Of a stretch of 64,000 bases of DNA, positions 54,669-62,793 are shown one piece after another; positions within the stretch are counted from its first letter, which is position 1, and each line of letters starts with the position of its first letter. The stretch spans positions 1 to 64,000 of the forward strand of contig WGMK01000021.1 in the NCBI GenBank assembly GCA_016125095.1, read 5' to 3'. The notes below the pieces were generated by a model that was not told the origin of the DNA, searched no databases, and worked only from the letters and a program-made list of their open reading frames with translations. Position numbers and translations under genes: made by a program. The stretch comes from Candidatus Hydrogenedens sp. (GTDB lineage Bacteria > Hydrogenedentota > Hydrogenedentia > Hydrogenedentales > JAEUWI01).

Positions 54669-56424
54669 TCGCCTCGCGGCGGCACTCTCCGCAGCCGGCG
54701 CAAGCGTCGGCGTAGCCCTGCTGCTGGGCGCCATCGAACTCCTGAAGACGACGCGCGCCTCCGACTTCAACGGATTGCGTGTGTCCTGCCTGCCCGGGTG
54801 GCTCCTGGCCGTGGCAATCTACGCCGTCGCCATCGGCGCTCTTGCGGCGGTGATGACACGCATCGCGAGCCGGCTCCGGTTTTCCTGTCCCGCTCTGACA
54901 GCCGCCTGCGCCGCCGCGGCGATCCTTTGGATGCCGCTCGTCGCGTTGGCCAAGGATACGAGCGCATTGGCCGCGCTTCCCGCCGGATGCCTCGCGCTGG
55001 CGGATGTAGTCTTCGCACTGCCCTGGATACGCCGCCCCCCCCGCGCGTCAGCTCTCGCGTGGCTTGTCTTGCTGAGCGCGACGATCGGCGCGCTGCGGCT
55101 GGCGACGGGTGCGGTACTACCGACGCCCATCCGCCACGACGGCTCGAACCGCTATCTCTTCATCGTGGCCGACGCGCTGCGTGCGGATTATTGCTCCACC
55201 TACGGCGGCCACGTTCCGACCCCAAACATGGATCGCCTCGCGGCGCGCGGGGTGCTCTACGAAAACGCCATCGCCCCGGCCCCATGGACGCTGCCTTCGA
55301 TGTTTTCGATAGCGCACCGGGGCATTTTCCCTCTGCCGCCCAGCGGCGTGCCCACGAATTTCGCCGATGGGTCGTGGCTCCCGTCCAATGGTGCGCTTCC
55401 CGGAATTCTCGTGGGGAACTGGCTGCTGGGGGCGGAAGGCGGATTGCTCGAGCCGTATGCGGGTCACACCGCACCCTATGCCGTGCTCAACAGCCTGCAG
55501 CCGGAAAGGCAGCATTTCTTTTCCGGAGCGCCGTTTCTCGCCGGGGCATTGAAAACACTCGATCTTTACGCGCCAACGGAGCGTCCGCTCGATACCACGC
55601 GGGAACTCGTCGAGCAACTGCTCTCTTCGTGGAACGCCGTGCCGGAAGGCAGCGGCATCTACCTGCACCTGATGGACCCCCACGATCCCTACGCCCCACC
55701 GCGTGCCTTCGCCCCGGCCGGCCTGGCGGACCGATTCTTCTCGCCCTCACCGGCGCGCGATTGGGGGGCTCCAATGTTGGATGAGGCCCGCCAAATTAAG
55801 CTCGAACCCAAACAGCAAGAGGAAGCGAAGGCGTTGTACGAGGCCGAAATCCGATACGTCGATGCCAGCCTGGGACGTATCCTTAATGCACTCGACGCCG
55901 CCGATTGCCATCCTGCCATCGTTTTCCTGGCAGACCACGGCGAAGAATTCTGGGACCACGGAGGCTATTACCACGGTCACACCTTGTATCAAGAACAATT
56001 GCACGTGCCGCTCATCGTTTCAGCGCCAGGGCTGCGGCCACGCCGCGAGCCGGGCTTTTTCGGGCTTACCGGCGTGCTGCCGCTGCTGCAACAGGTCTTG
56101 ACGGGTGCGGCCCCCCCGCAACCTTCTTCCGACCAACCGGTGTTTGCCTATGGCACCGTACAGCAAGGCCACCCGATGCATCGCTGTGCCGTGATACAGG
56201 AGGGCTGGAAACTCATCGAGCACCGGGGCGGCACAACATTCGAACTCTACGATTTGAGTACGGACCCGCAGGAATTGCGTGATTTATCCGCAACGCAGAC
56301 CGGCCGCGTGGCGGAGCTCCGCGCTTTGTTGGACGCCTGGAAGGCCGCGGCATCGCCGTGGGGGGAAACCGGCGGCGCGGACGACGGGGTGCTCGAGCGT
56401 ATGCGCTCTTTGGGCTACCTCTAG
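54637..56424 (+). CDS. membrane sulfatase-like hydrolase with Thr nucleophile
   Basis: A 595-residue protein. Residues about 15-165 hold four or five membrane spans; the rest is an extracytoplasmic alkaline-phosphatase-superfamily domain of the sulfatase type. FIVADALRADYCSTYGG gives the first metal site and FLADHGEEFWDHGGYYHGH the second. Where true sulfatases have the Cys or Ser of CxPSR, it reads APWTLPSMFS, so Thr would be the nucleophile, as in phosphoethanolamine-type transferases. It ends ERMRSLGYL, common in this group. It could therefore transfer or remove a phosphate-linked group rather than sulfate. The ATG lies in the end of SGNH 3. Confidence 0.82.
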   Translation: MSRPSSAPRSNRLAAALSAAGASVGVALLLGAIELLKTTRASDFNGLRVSCLPGWLLAVAIYAVAIGALAAVMTRIASRLRFSCPALTAACAAAAILWMPLVALAKDTSALAALPAGCLALADVVFALPWIRRPPRASALAWLVLLSATIGALRLATGAVLPTPIRHDGSNRYLFIVADALRADYCSTYGGHVPTPNMDRLAARGVLYENAIAPAPWTLPSMFSIAHRGIFPLPPSGVPTNFADGSWLPSNGALPGILVGNWLLGAEGGLLEPYAGHTAPYAVLNSLQPERQHFFSGAPFLAGALKTLDLYAPTERPLDTTRELVEQLLSSWNAVPEGSGIYLHLMDPHDPYAPPRAFAPAGLADRFFSPSPARDWGAPMLDEARQIKLEPKQQEEAKALYEAEIRYVDASLGRILNALDAADCHPAIVFLADHGEEFWDHGGYYHGHTLYQEQLHVPLIVSAPGLRPRREPGFFGLTGVLPLLQQVLTGAAPPQPSSDQPVFAYGTVQQGHPMHRCAVIQEGWKLIEHRGGTTFELYDLSTDPQELRDLSATQTGRVAELRALLDAWKAAASPWGETGGADDGVLERMRSLGYL

Positions 56425-56638
56425 CCCGGGGGGTATTCCATTTTGAAACGCGATCCGGAGTCGAAGTAGGATTCGGCCCGTGTTCAGGGGAGAAGCGCTG
56501 CTCGTCGGTCCGGGGTGCCCAATCGGTTTCCCGGGGGAATTGATGGTAGCGGTTTTGAATCTTGCTTTTGTCCGTGTGTAGACGCGGGCACGCCTATCCC
56601 GTTGCTTCGGTTCTGGTGAATCACAGGAGAGGTGTGCC

Positions 56639-59600
56639 ATGAAATTCCTACGTCGCAGCTTCGTTTTCTTGAGCCTGGCCGTCCTGCTGGCCGCAGCGCC
56701 CCGGGCGTCGGCCGATGCCGATATCCTGACCTGTCCGGAGGGCTCCCTCTACAGCGCGCTGCCGGACCTTTCCTTTACGGGAAACGCGCTGCTGAGCACC
56801 CGGTTTCTGGGTTCCCAGTATTACCAGCGTTTCAGCGGGGTCCACGCCGATGTGAGCGGTCTGCGCTGGTGGGGCGTAGCCTCACAGTCCCCCGCCGGGG
56901 TGGATTGCGACAACGCGAACATCACGTTCCAGATCTCGCTGCACGAGGATAACGTGACGCTGCCCGGTGGCGCGCTCTTCCAAAGCAACATGACCCCGTC
57001 CATTACCGACACGGGCGCGAAGATTTTCGGCCTCACGGTCTACCAGTACGACGTCACCTTCGACCCGCCGGTGGCCATCGACGGCGTCGGCTGGGTGAGC
57101 GTGTTCGACCCCAACATCAACCACAGCTGCCGTCTGGGCTGGATAACCTCGCAGACCGGGGGCGGCACGGCGAACCTGTTCAATTATTCCAATTTCAGCA
57201 ACACGAACCCGGGCGAAGATTTCAGTTTCTGCCTGACTGGTACGCCGACGGGCGAAGGTGAGGGCGAGCCCGACCCGCTTATTTCGTGCGAGGGCGACTC
57301 CTACTTCAGCCAGACCCCGGAAACGGGTGTCTTCAGCAATGCCGCGTTCAGCAACCGGTTCACCAACCACCAGTTGTACGAGAAATTCACCCTGAGTGAA
57401 GCTGGTCTGCCCATTGGCACGGTCCGCTGGTGGGGGGTGGCGCTGCAGGCGCCGGCCGGTACGGCGTGCGACGCCTCGACCGCCACCTACCGCGTGTCGT
57501 TCCACTCGGACCAGGGCACGCTTCCCGGCGGCGAAGAGGTGGGCTACACCGTCGTACCGAACATTACCGACACCGGCGCCACCGTGGCCGGCGCGCCCCT
57601 GCTGCAGTTCGAGGCGGAATTGCCCACCGTGTACGAGCCTGCCAGCGCCACCGGCTGGTTCAGCGTGTACGATCCGAACATCAACCACACCTGCCGTTTC
57701 GCCTGGGCGCGCTCGCTGGGCGGCGACGGCAGCAGCAACCGTTTCGATGCGAACCAGCTGCAGAATCAGAATGTCGGCTTTGACCTTGCGATGTGCCTTG
57801 CGCCGCCGCCTCCGGTATCGGATGGCGAAGGCGATGGCGTGGCGGACGGCGAGGGCGTTGCGGATGGCGAAGGTACCGTCGAGGGCACGCCCGAAGGCGA
57901 GGGCAGCGTCGAGGTGCCGCCGCTGGAATGCGCCCCCGGTTCCCTCTACAGCGCCCTGCCAGACCTGAGCTTTACAGGCAATGCGCTCTTCAGTACCCGC
58001 TTTACCAGCACGCAGATGTATCAGCGCTTCAGCGGTGTGCATGGCGATGTAACCGGGCTGACCTGGTGGGGTGTCGCCTCGCAATCGCCCGCTGCCGTCG
58101 ACTGCGACAATGCGAACATTACCTTCCAGATCGCGCTGCACGAGGACAACGTGACGCTGCCCGGCGGCGCGATTGTCCAGAGCAACAAGACGCCCGTAAT
58201 CACCGACACCGGCGAAAAGCTCTTCGGGCTGACGGTGTACCGCTACGAAGTGACCTTCGACCCGCCCGTGGCGATCGATGGCACGGCATGGGTGAGCGTA
58301 TTCGATCCGAACGTCAACCACAGCTGCCGGTTGGGCTGGGTCACCTCGCAGACGGGCGGCGGCACGGCGAACGTGTTTAACTTCGGTAATTTCAGCAACA
58401 CCAATCCCGGCGAAGACTTCAGCTTCTGCCTGACCGGTACGCCGTCGGGCGAGGGCGAGGGAGAGCCGGACCCGCTGGTTTCCTGCGAGGGCGATTCGCT
58501 CTTCAGCCAGACCCCTGAAACCGGTTTCCTGAGCAATATCGCGTTCAGCAACCGCTTCACCAACCACCAGCTGTACGACAAGTTCACGCTGTCCGAAGCC
58601 GGTCTGCCGATTAGTGCGGTCCGCTGGTGGGGCGTGGCGCTGCAATCGCCGGCCGGTACGGCCTGCGATGCCTCGACCGCCACCTACCGCATTTCGTTCC
58701 ATGCGGACAACTTCACCCTGCCGGGCGTGGAGCAAGTCGGCTACACGGTGGTGCCTACCATTACGGACACGGGCGCTACGGTGGCCGGCGCGCCGCTGTT
58801 GCGCTTCGACGCCGAGCTGCCAGAAGTGTACACGCCGGCCGGTGCCGTGGGCTGGTTCAGCGTGTACGACCCGGACATCAGCCACACCTGCCGCTTCGCA
58901 TGGGCGCGTTCGCTCGATGGCGACGGCAGCAGCAACCGCTTCGACGCGAACCAGCTGCAGAACGAGAACGTCGGCTTCGACCTGGCCTTTTGCCTGACGC
59001 CCGCACCGGGTATCGAGGGCGAAGGTTCGGTGGAAGGCACGCCGGACGGAGAAGGCAGCATCGAAGGTACGCCCGACGGCGAGGGTGCTGTAGATGGCGA
59101 AGGTACCGTTGACGGCGCACCGGACGGCGAGGGAACGATTGAAGGCATTCCGGACGGTGAAGGCTCCGTAGAGGGGACGCCCGGCGGTGAAGGCGGTGTT
59201 GAAGGCGACGGAGAGGGTTCTGAATACGCGCCGCTGCTCGAGACCTTCGGAGATTCCGATGGCGACAGTTCCGGCCGACTAACCTATACAGAGGCGGGCC
59301 TCGCGCTGCCGGGGCTGACGCAGCAGCAGTTCGATGCGCTCGACACCAACAGCGACGGGGAACTCAGCATTCCGGAACTGCTGGCGGAGATCGGGCCGGG
59401 TATCATCTACACGGCCGACACCGACGGCGATGGCGCGATCGCGCTGGAGGAACTGCTCCGCGTGATTCAGCTCTACAACGCCGACGGCTACCAGTGCGCG
59501 GCTCGCCCGGGCGACACGGAAGACGGCTACCTGACCGGCTCGGGGGGCTCCTCGTGCTCGCAGCACCAGGCCGACCGCGATGGCGACCGCATTATCAGCC

Positions 59601-59698
59601 TGAGCGAGTTGCTCCGCGTAATTCAGTTCTACGCCATCGGCGGCCTGCATCCGTGCCCGGATGACGGCACCGAAGACGGATTCTGCCCCGGCGCATAA
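56639..59698 (+). CDS. secreted protein with ABAB duplicated domains and EF-hand-like C-terminal module
   Basis: A 1019-residue exported protein. Residues 1-26 are a signal peptide. Four related beta-rich domains follow in the order A1 (about 30-200), B1 (213-388), A2 (428-600) and B2 (612-787). A units open with CPEGSLYSALPDLSFTGNAL or CAPGSLYSALPDLSFTGNAL; B units carry CEGDS, FSQTPETG and NRFTNHQLY. Each has a pair of Cys and a FDPNINHSCR or YDPNINHTCR segment. Residues about 790-862 are a Gly-Glu tract with the pattern EGTPDGEGS. The end is the EF-hand-like module, DTNSDGELS and DTDGDGAIA then LLRVIQLYN, finishing GTEDGFCPGA. The same module ends the protein at 15707-17914. AGGAG lies near the ATG. 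Function is unknown; a surface adhesin or matrix role is only inference. Confidence 0.85.
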   Translation: MKFLRRSFVFLSLAVLLAAAPRASADADILTCPEGSLYSALPDLSFTGNALLSTRFLGSQYYQRFSGVHADVSGLRWWGVASQSPAGVDCDNANITFQISLHEDNVTLPGGALFQSNMTPSITDTGAKIFGLTVYQYDVTFDPPVAIDGVGWVSVFDPNINHSCRLGWITSQTGGGTANLFNYSNFSNTNPGEDFSFCLTGTPTGEGEGEPDPLISCEGDSYFSQTPETGVFSNAAFSNRFTNHQLYEKFTLSEAGLPIGTVRWWGVALQAPAGTACDASTATYRVSFHSDQGTLPGGEEVGYTVVPNITDTGATVAGAPLLQFEAELPTVYEPASATGWFSVYDPNINHTCRFAWARSLGGDGSSNRFDANQLQNQNVGFDLAMCLAPPPPVSDGEGDGVADGEGVADGEGTVEGTPEGEGSVEVPPLECAPGSLYSALPDLSFTGNALFSTRFTSTQMYQRFSGVHGDVTGLTWWGVASQSPAAVDCDNANITFQIALHEDNVTLPGGAIVQSNKTPVITDTGEKLFGLTVYRYEVTFDPPVAIDGTAWVSVFDPNVNHSCRLGWVTSQTGGGTANVFNFGNFSNTNPGEDFSFCLTGTPSGEGEGEPDPLVSCEGDSLFSQTPETGFLSNIAFSNRFTNHQLYDKFTLSEAGLPISAVRWWGVALQSPAGTACDASTATYRISFHADNFTLPGVEQVGYTVVPTITDTGATVAGAPLLRFDAELPEVYTPAGAVGWFSVYDPDISHTCRFAWARSLDGDGSSNRFDANQLQNENVGFDLAFCLTPAPGIEGEGSVEGTPDGEGSIEGTPDGEGAVDGEGTVDGAPDGEGTIEGIPDGEGSVEGTPGGEGGVEGDGEGSEYAPLLETFGDSDGDSSGRLTYTEAGLALPGLTQQQFDALDTNSDGELSIPELLAEIGPGIIYTADTDGDGAIALEELLRVIQLYNADGYQCAARPGDTEDGYLTGSGGSSCSQHQADRDGDRIISLSELLRVIQFYAIGGLHPCPDDGTEDGFCPGA
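56729..59003 (+). repeat. internal duplication of about 1.2 kb
   Basis: The stretch 56729-57810 (domains A1 and B1) and 57925-59003 (A2 and B2) are tandem copies with high identity also at DNA level, for example around TTCACCAACCACCAGTTGTA and its counterpart near 58560. A and B are themselves distantly alike, so at least two rounds of duplication happened. The copies are separated by a short Gly-Glu linker. Confidence 0.8.
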
Positions 59699-59713
59699 TT
59701 CGATGACGATAGG

Positions 59714-59754
59714 GCGGGAGCGGCACGCTGAGCGGCCGCTCCCGCTTTTCTTTT
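59714..59754 (+). terminator. intrinsic terminator after the duplicated surface protein
   Basis: Perfect 11-base arms 59714-59724 and 59735-59745, a 10-base loop, then TTTTCTTTT. It lies 16 bases after the stop of the surface-protein gene. Confidence 0.88.
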
Positions 59755-59762
59755 GCAGCGAG

Positions 59763-59792
59763 TGGACGCCGCACCGCCGCGCGCGCTATACT
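59763..59792 (+). promoter_or_regulatory. possible promoter of the GH2-like gene
   Basis: TATACT (59787-59792) is preceded by TGGACG (59763-59768) with an 18-base spacer. The second hexamer is good, the first matches in four of six places. It lies between a terminator and the next gene, where a promoter is needed. Confidence 0.45.
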
Positions 59793-59832
59793 AGGCAAAA
59801 ACCTCTACCCCTACCCGGCTGGATACAATTGA

Positions 59833-62793
59833 ATGAGCGCAAGCAGGATCTCGGTTTCACTAAATGGTCCATGGCGATGGACCGGCGGCGGTACAGCCGC
59901 AGAGGCAGCCGAGCATGCGCTCTACGCCACCGGAGTGGCGCTAGTCCCCGGGGCCGCGCCAAAGGTGCTCCCCGAGCCGGCCTGGGCGATTAAGTCCTTT
60001 TCAATCGATTCCATTCCCGATGGCTGCACGGCCGAGTTGCGCTTTGAATCCCCCTCTGCCCAGGGAGAGGTGTGGGTAAACGGCAAGCGCGCCGCATCGC
60101 TCGACGCCCCGAGCGTGCCGCAGGCCATCGTCGTGACGCCGCTGATTCAATCCGGCGAGAACACCGTGGCCGTGCGCGCCGCCGCGCCGGGCGGCTGGAT
60201 GGGCAGTGTCGAACTACTCCTGCTGCCGCGCCTGGCCATCGAGTCGCTCCTTTGGGAAACCGACTTCCGGCGGGGTCAGGTGCGCGTGCGGATCGATTGC
60301 GGGGACACCGGCAAGCTTCATCTGCAGGTGGAGGATACCCCGGCGCTGATCGAGGCGGCCCCCGGCGACGAAGCGTATACGCTGGACCTGCCCCAGCCGG
60401 GCGCGTGGAGTCCCGCTTCGCCCAAGTGCTACACCCTGCACGCCGACCTGATTCAGGAAGACGGCGCGGTCGACCGCGTCTCCGCTACCTTCGGCTTCTC
60501 CGAATTCACCGTGAAGGAGCAGCGCTTCCACCATAACCTGAAGCCGCTCTTTCTTGCGGGCGCGCATTATTACGCGCCGGACGGGGCGGACGCGGCGCAG
60601 GTACAGGCCGACCTCGAGGCGGCCCGGGCATCGGGATTCGATGCCGTGCGTCTCGCGCGCCCCGACCGCCGTGTGCTGGAAGCCGCCGACCGCTGCGGCA
60701 TGCTCGTCTGGTGCGACTGGCCCGCAGGCGCCGATACCGCAGCCGCCCGCGCCATTGCCGAGTATTACGGCGGCCACCCATCGCTGGTCGCCTGGGTGGC
60801 GTGCAACGTAGAAACTAAGGACGCCATTCGCGCGGCCGACGGTAAGCGTGTCGTGTTTGTGTTCAATCCTGCGCTGGGCCAGGGCGGCGCGTTCTACCGC
60901 CCCTCGCGCGACGAAGGCGAGCCGATGCGCGCGCTGACCGTGCAGGAGCCTGCCCCGGTCGACGGGCGGGCGGAGGCCTACCTGCGGCGCCTCGGCTCGA
61001 ATACCGCGCTCGGCCTGGTGGAACGGGTGACGGCGGCGGCGCTGACGGGCGTGGAAGAGGGCGCGGATGCGGAACTCTTCGACGCCATGCGGCGCGAGCG
61101 CGGTCTCGAGATCGCCTTTCCCGCCAACAGCGACTGGGCGAACGCTACGCGCGTGCAGCAATGCGAGACCGCGCGCTTCCAGCTGGATGCCCTGCGCAGC
61201 AACCCGAAGATCGCGGGATACTTCTACGATGCCTGGCGCGCTTCGCCGCTGCCCGCGGGTAAGGCCGGAGCGGACGCTTCGTCCTGCGAAACGCCACTGC
61301 CGAAGGTGCTCGGCGCGCTCCAGCGGCCCATGCGGCCGGTGATTGCCATGAACCCGCCCAACCTGCGGGTGCGCGAAGAGGCCCACGTGAGCCTGACGCT
61401 GCTGAACGAAGAACGTCTCGAGGGACGCGCGGACCTGTCGCTCCAGATTGTCGGTCCGACCAACCAGGTGCTCTGGAAAAAGCGGCGCGGCGTAAAGCTG
61501 CCGAAACACGGCCGCGAGTTGTGGAGCGGCCAGGTGGCGGCATCGGGCTCGACCGGCAAGCACAAGTTTGTGGTGCGCGTCCTGCGCAACGAGCAGCCGA
61601 TTGCCGAGAGCGTGCTGGAATTCCAGGTGCTGCCCGAGGCGGCGAGCTCGGGCACGTCAATTCATCTGCTCGATCCGCACGACGAATATGCCAAGGACTG
61701 CCGCCCGTGGGCGAAGCTGGATAACCTCCTTTCGCCGGTGCACGTGGTGCCGCCGCTCGCGAACACGATTCTGGCGTATCCGGACAACGAGCTTGCGCAA
61801 GTGATGGCGCAGGTGCACGGCGGCGCCGTGGCACTGGTATTCGATCCCCCTGCGGACTGGAACGACTGGGCCGCCCGCATTGAGGGCATGCCGAAGATCG
61901 ACCGGGTCGAGTTCGCGCAGGCCGATGTCGCGGCGGCGTCCTATGTGAAACTCCACCCGGTATTCGAGCACCTGCCGTTGCGCTGCCTGATTCGCCAGGC
62001 CTACCGCGCCATCGCCCCGCGGTTCGGGTTCGCCGGGGAATCGGAAGAGGAGATCTGCGGCGCCGTGCTCGCTGGGCCGGAAGGTCTGGGTTCCCTGCGT
62101 CATGTGGTCGTGCGCCGCTTCGGCTCGGGCAGCGTGGCCTTTGTCAGCCTCCGGGTGATGGAGGCGCTGGCCAACGACGTGATCGCCCAGCAGGTGTTCG
62201 TGAACATGATCGCGCACTTCGCGCGGCGTTCGGTGCCGGCGCGCCAGCCCCTGGCGCTGAACCAGCAGGTGGTGGAATGGCACCGCAAGGAACGCGCGAA
62301 GCAGGTGTGGCGCTGGCTGGTCATTGGGGAATTCCCCGGCGAAGGCGGGCACGACGCCGAGTATCCGCCCGAGCGCGAGCTCGATGTGCTGACGACCTAC
62401 CCCGCGGCCTATCGCATGGCGCGCTGGCAGCGCTGGTACACGCTCGAGCGCGATGAATACGAACTGAAGTTCGGCGAGGCGCTGGCTTCGCCCTGGCACA
62501 CGGAGGTGTGCCAGACCGCCTCGACCGCGTACGCCTACACCGAGTTCAACGCCCAGCGTCGCGGCGCGATGCGCTTCGACCTCGACTTTCCGGGCCAGCT
62601 CAAGGCCTGGCTGAACGGCCGCCTGATCTTCGATTCGAAGGAGGGCACGGGGCCGGACAGCGTAACGCATCCGGTGAAGCATGGCCGCAACACGCTCCTG
62701 GTGAAATCCACCGTGGTGGATACGCCCTGGAACGTGCTGGTGCGCCTCAAGTCCGCCGAGTCCTTGCCGATTCAGGTCAATCCCTGGAAGTAG
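59833..62793 (+). CDS. GH2-like multi-domain protein with altered catalytic motif
   Basis: A 986-residue protein without a signal peptide. Residues about 1-130 form a jelly-roll sugar-binding domain (FSIDSIPDGCTAELRFESPS, then VWVNGKRAASLD), about 135-235 an Ig-like sandwich and about 240-400 a TIM-barrel segment (FLAGAHYYAPDG, then FDAVRLARPDRRVLEAADRC and VWCDWPAG). In active GH2 enzymes the acid/base Glu follows Asn in a W-x-x-x-N-E motif; here it reads WVACNVETKD, so the Glu is shifted by one. The C-terminal half has further sandwich domains (VWINGRL-like segment QLKAWLNGRLIFDSKEG). It may be a glycan-binding rather than hydrolytic protein. No ribosome site precedes the ATG. Its end overlaps the next gene by 17 bases, tail to tail. 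Confidence 0.7.
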   Translation: MSASRISVSLNGPWRWTGGGTAAEAAEHALYATGVALVPGAAPKVLPEPAWAIKSFSIDSIPDGCTAELRFESPSAQGEVWVNGKRAASLDAPSVPQAIVVTPLIQSGENTVAVRAAAPGGWMGSVELLLLPRLAIESLLWETDFRRGQVRVRIDCGDTGKLHLQVEDTPALIEAAPGDEAYTLDLPQPGAWSPASPKCYTLHADLIQEDGAVDRVSATFGFSEFTVKEQRFHHNLKPLFLAGAHYYAPDGADAAQVQADLEAARASGFDAVRLARPDRRVLEAADRCGMLVWCDWPAGADTAAARAIAEYYGGHPSLVAWVACNVETKDAIRAADGKRVVFVFNPALGQGGAFYRPSRDEGEPMRALTVQEPAPVDGRAEAYLRRLGSNTALGLVERVTAAALTGVEEGADAELFDAMRRERGLEIAFPANSDWANATRVQQCETARFQLDALRSNPKIAGYFYDAWRASPLPAGKAGADASSCETPLPKVLGALQRPMRPVIAMNPPNLRVREEAHVSLTLLNEERLEGRADLSLQIVGPTNQVLWKKRRGVKLPKHGRELWSGQVAASGSTGKHKFVVRVLRNEQPIAESVLEFQVLPEAASSGTSIHLLDPHDEYAKDCRPWAKLDNLLSPVHVVPPLANTILAYPDNELAQVMAQVHGGAVALVFDPPADWNDWAARIEGMPKIDRVEFAQADVAAASYVKLHPVFEHLPLRCLIRQAYRAIAPRFGFAGESEEEICGAVLAGPEGLGSLRHVVVRRFGSGSVAFVSLRVMEALANDVIAQQVFVNMIAHFARRSVPARQPLALNQQVVEWHRKERAKQVWRWLVIGEFPGEGGHDAEYPPERELDVLTTYPAAYRMARWQRWYTLERDEYELKFGEALASPWHTEVCQTASTAYAYTEFNAQRRGAMRFDLDFPGQLKAWLNGRLIFDSKEGTGPDSVTHPVKHGRNTLLVKSTVVDTPWNVLVRLKSAESLPIQVNPWK

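Noticed and set aside
56882..58885. A 667-residue minus-strand frame opposite the duplicated surface protein
   Set aside because: It mirrors the ABAB duplication and has no family motif; the plus strand is clearly the coding one.
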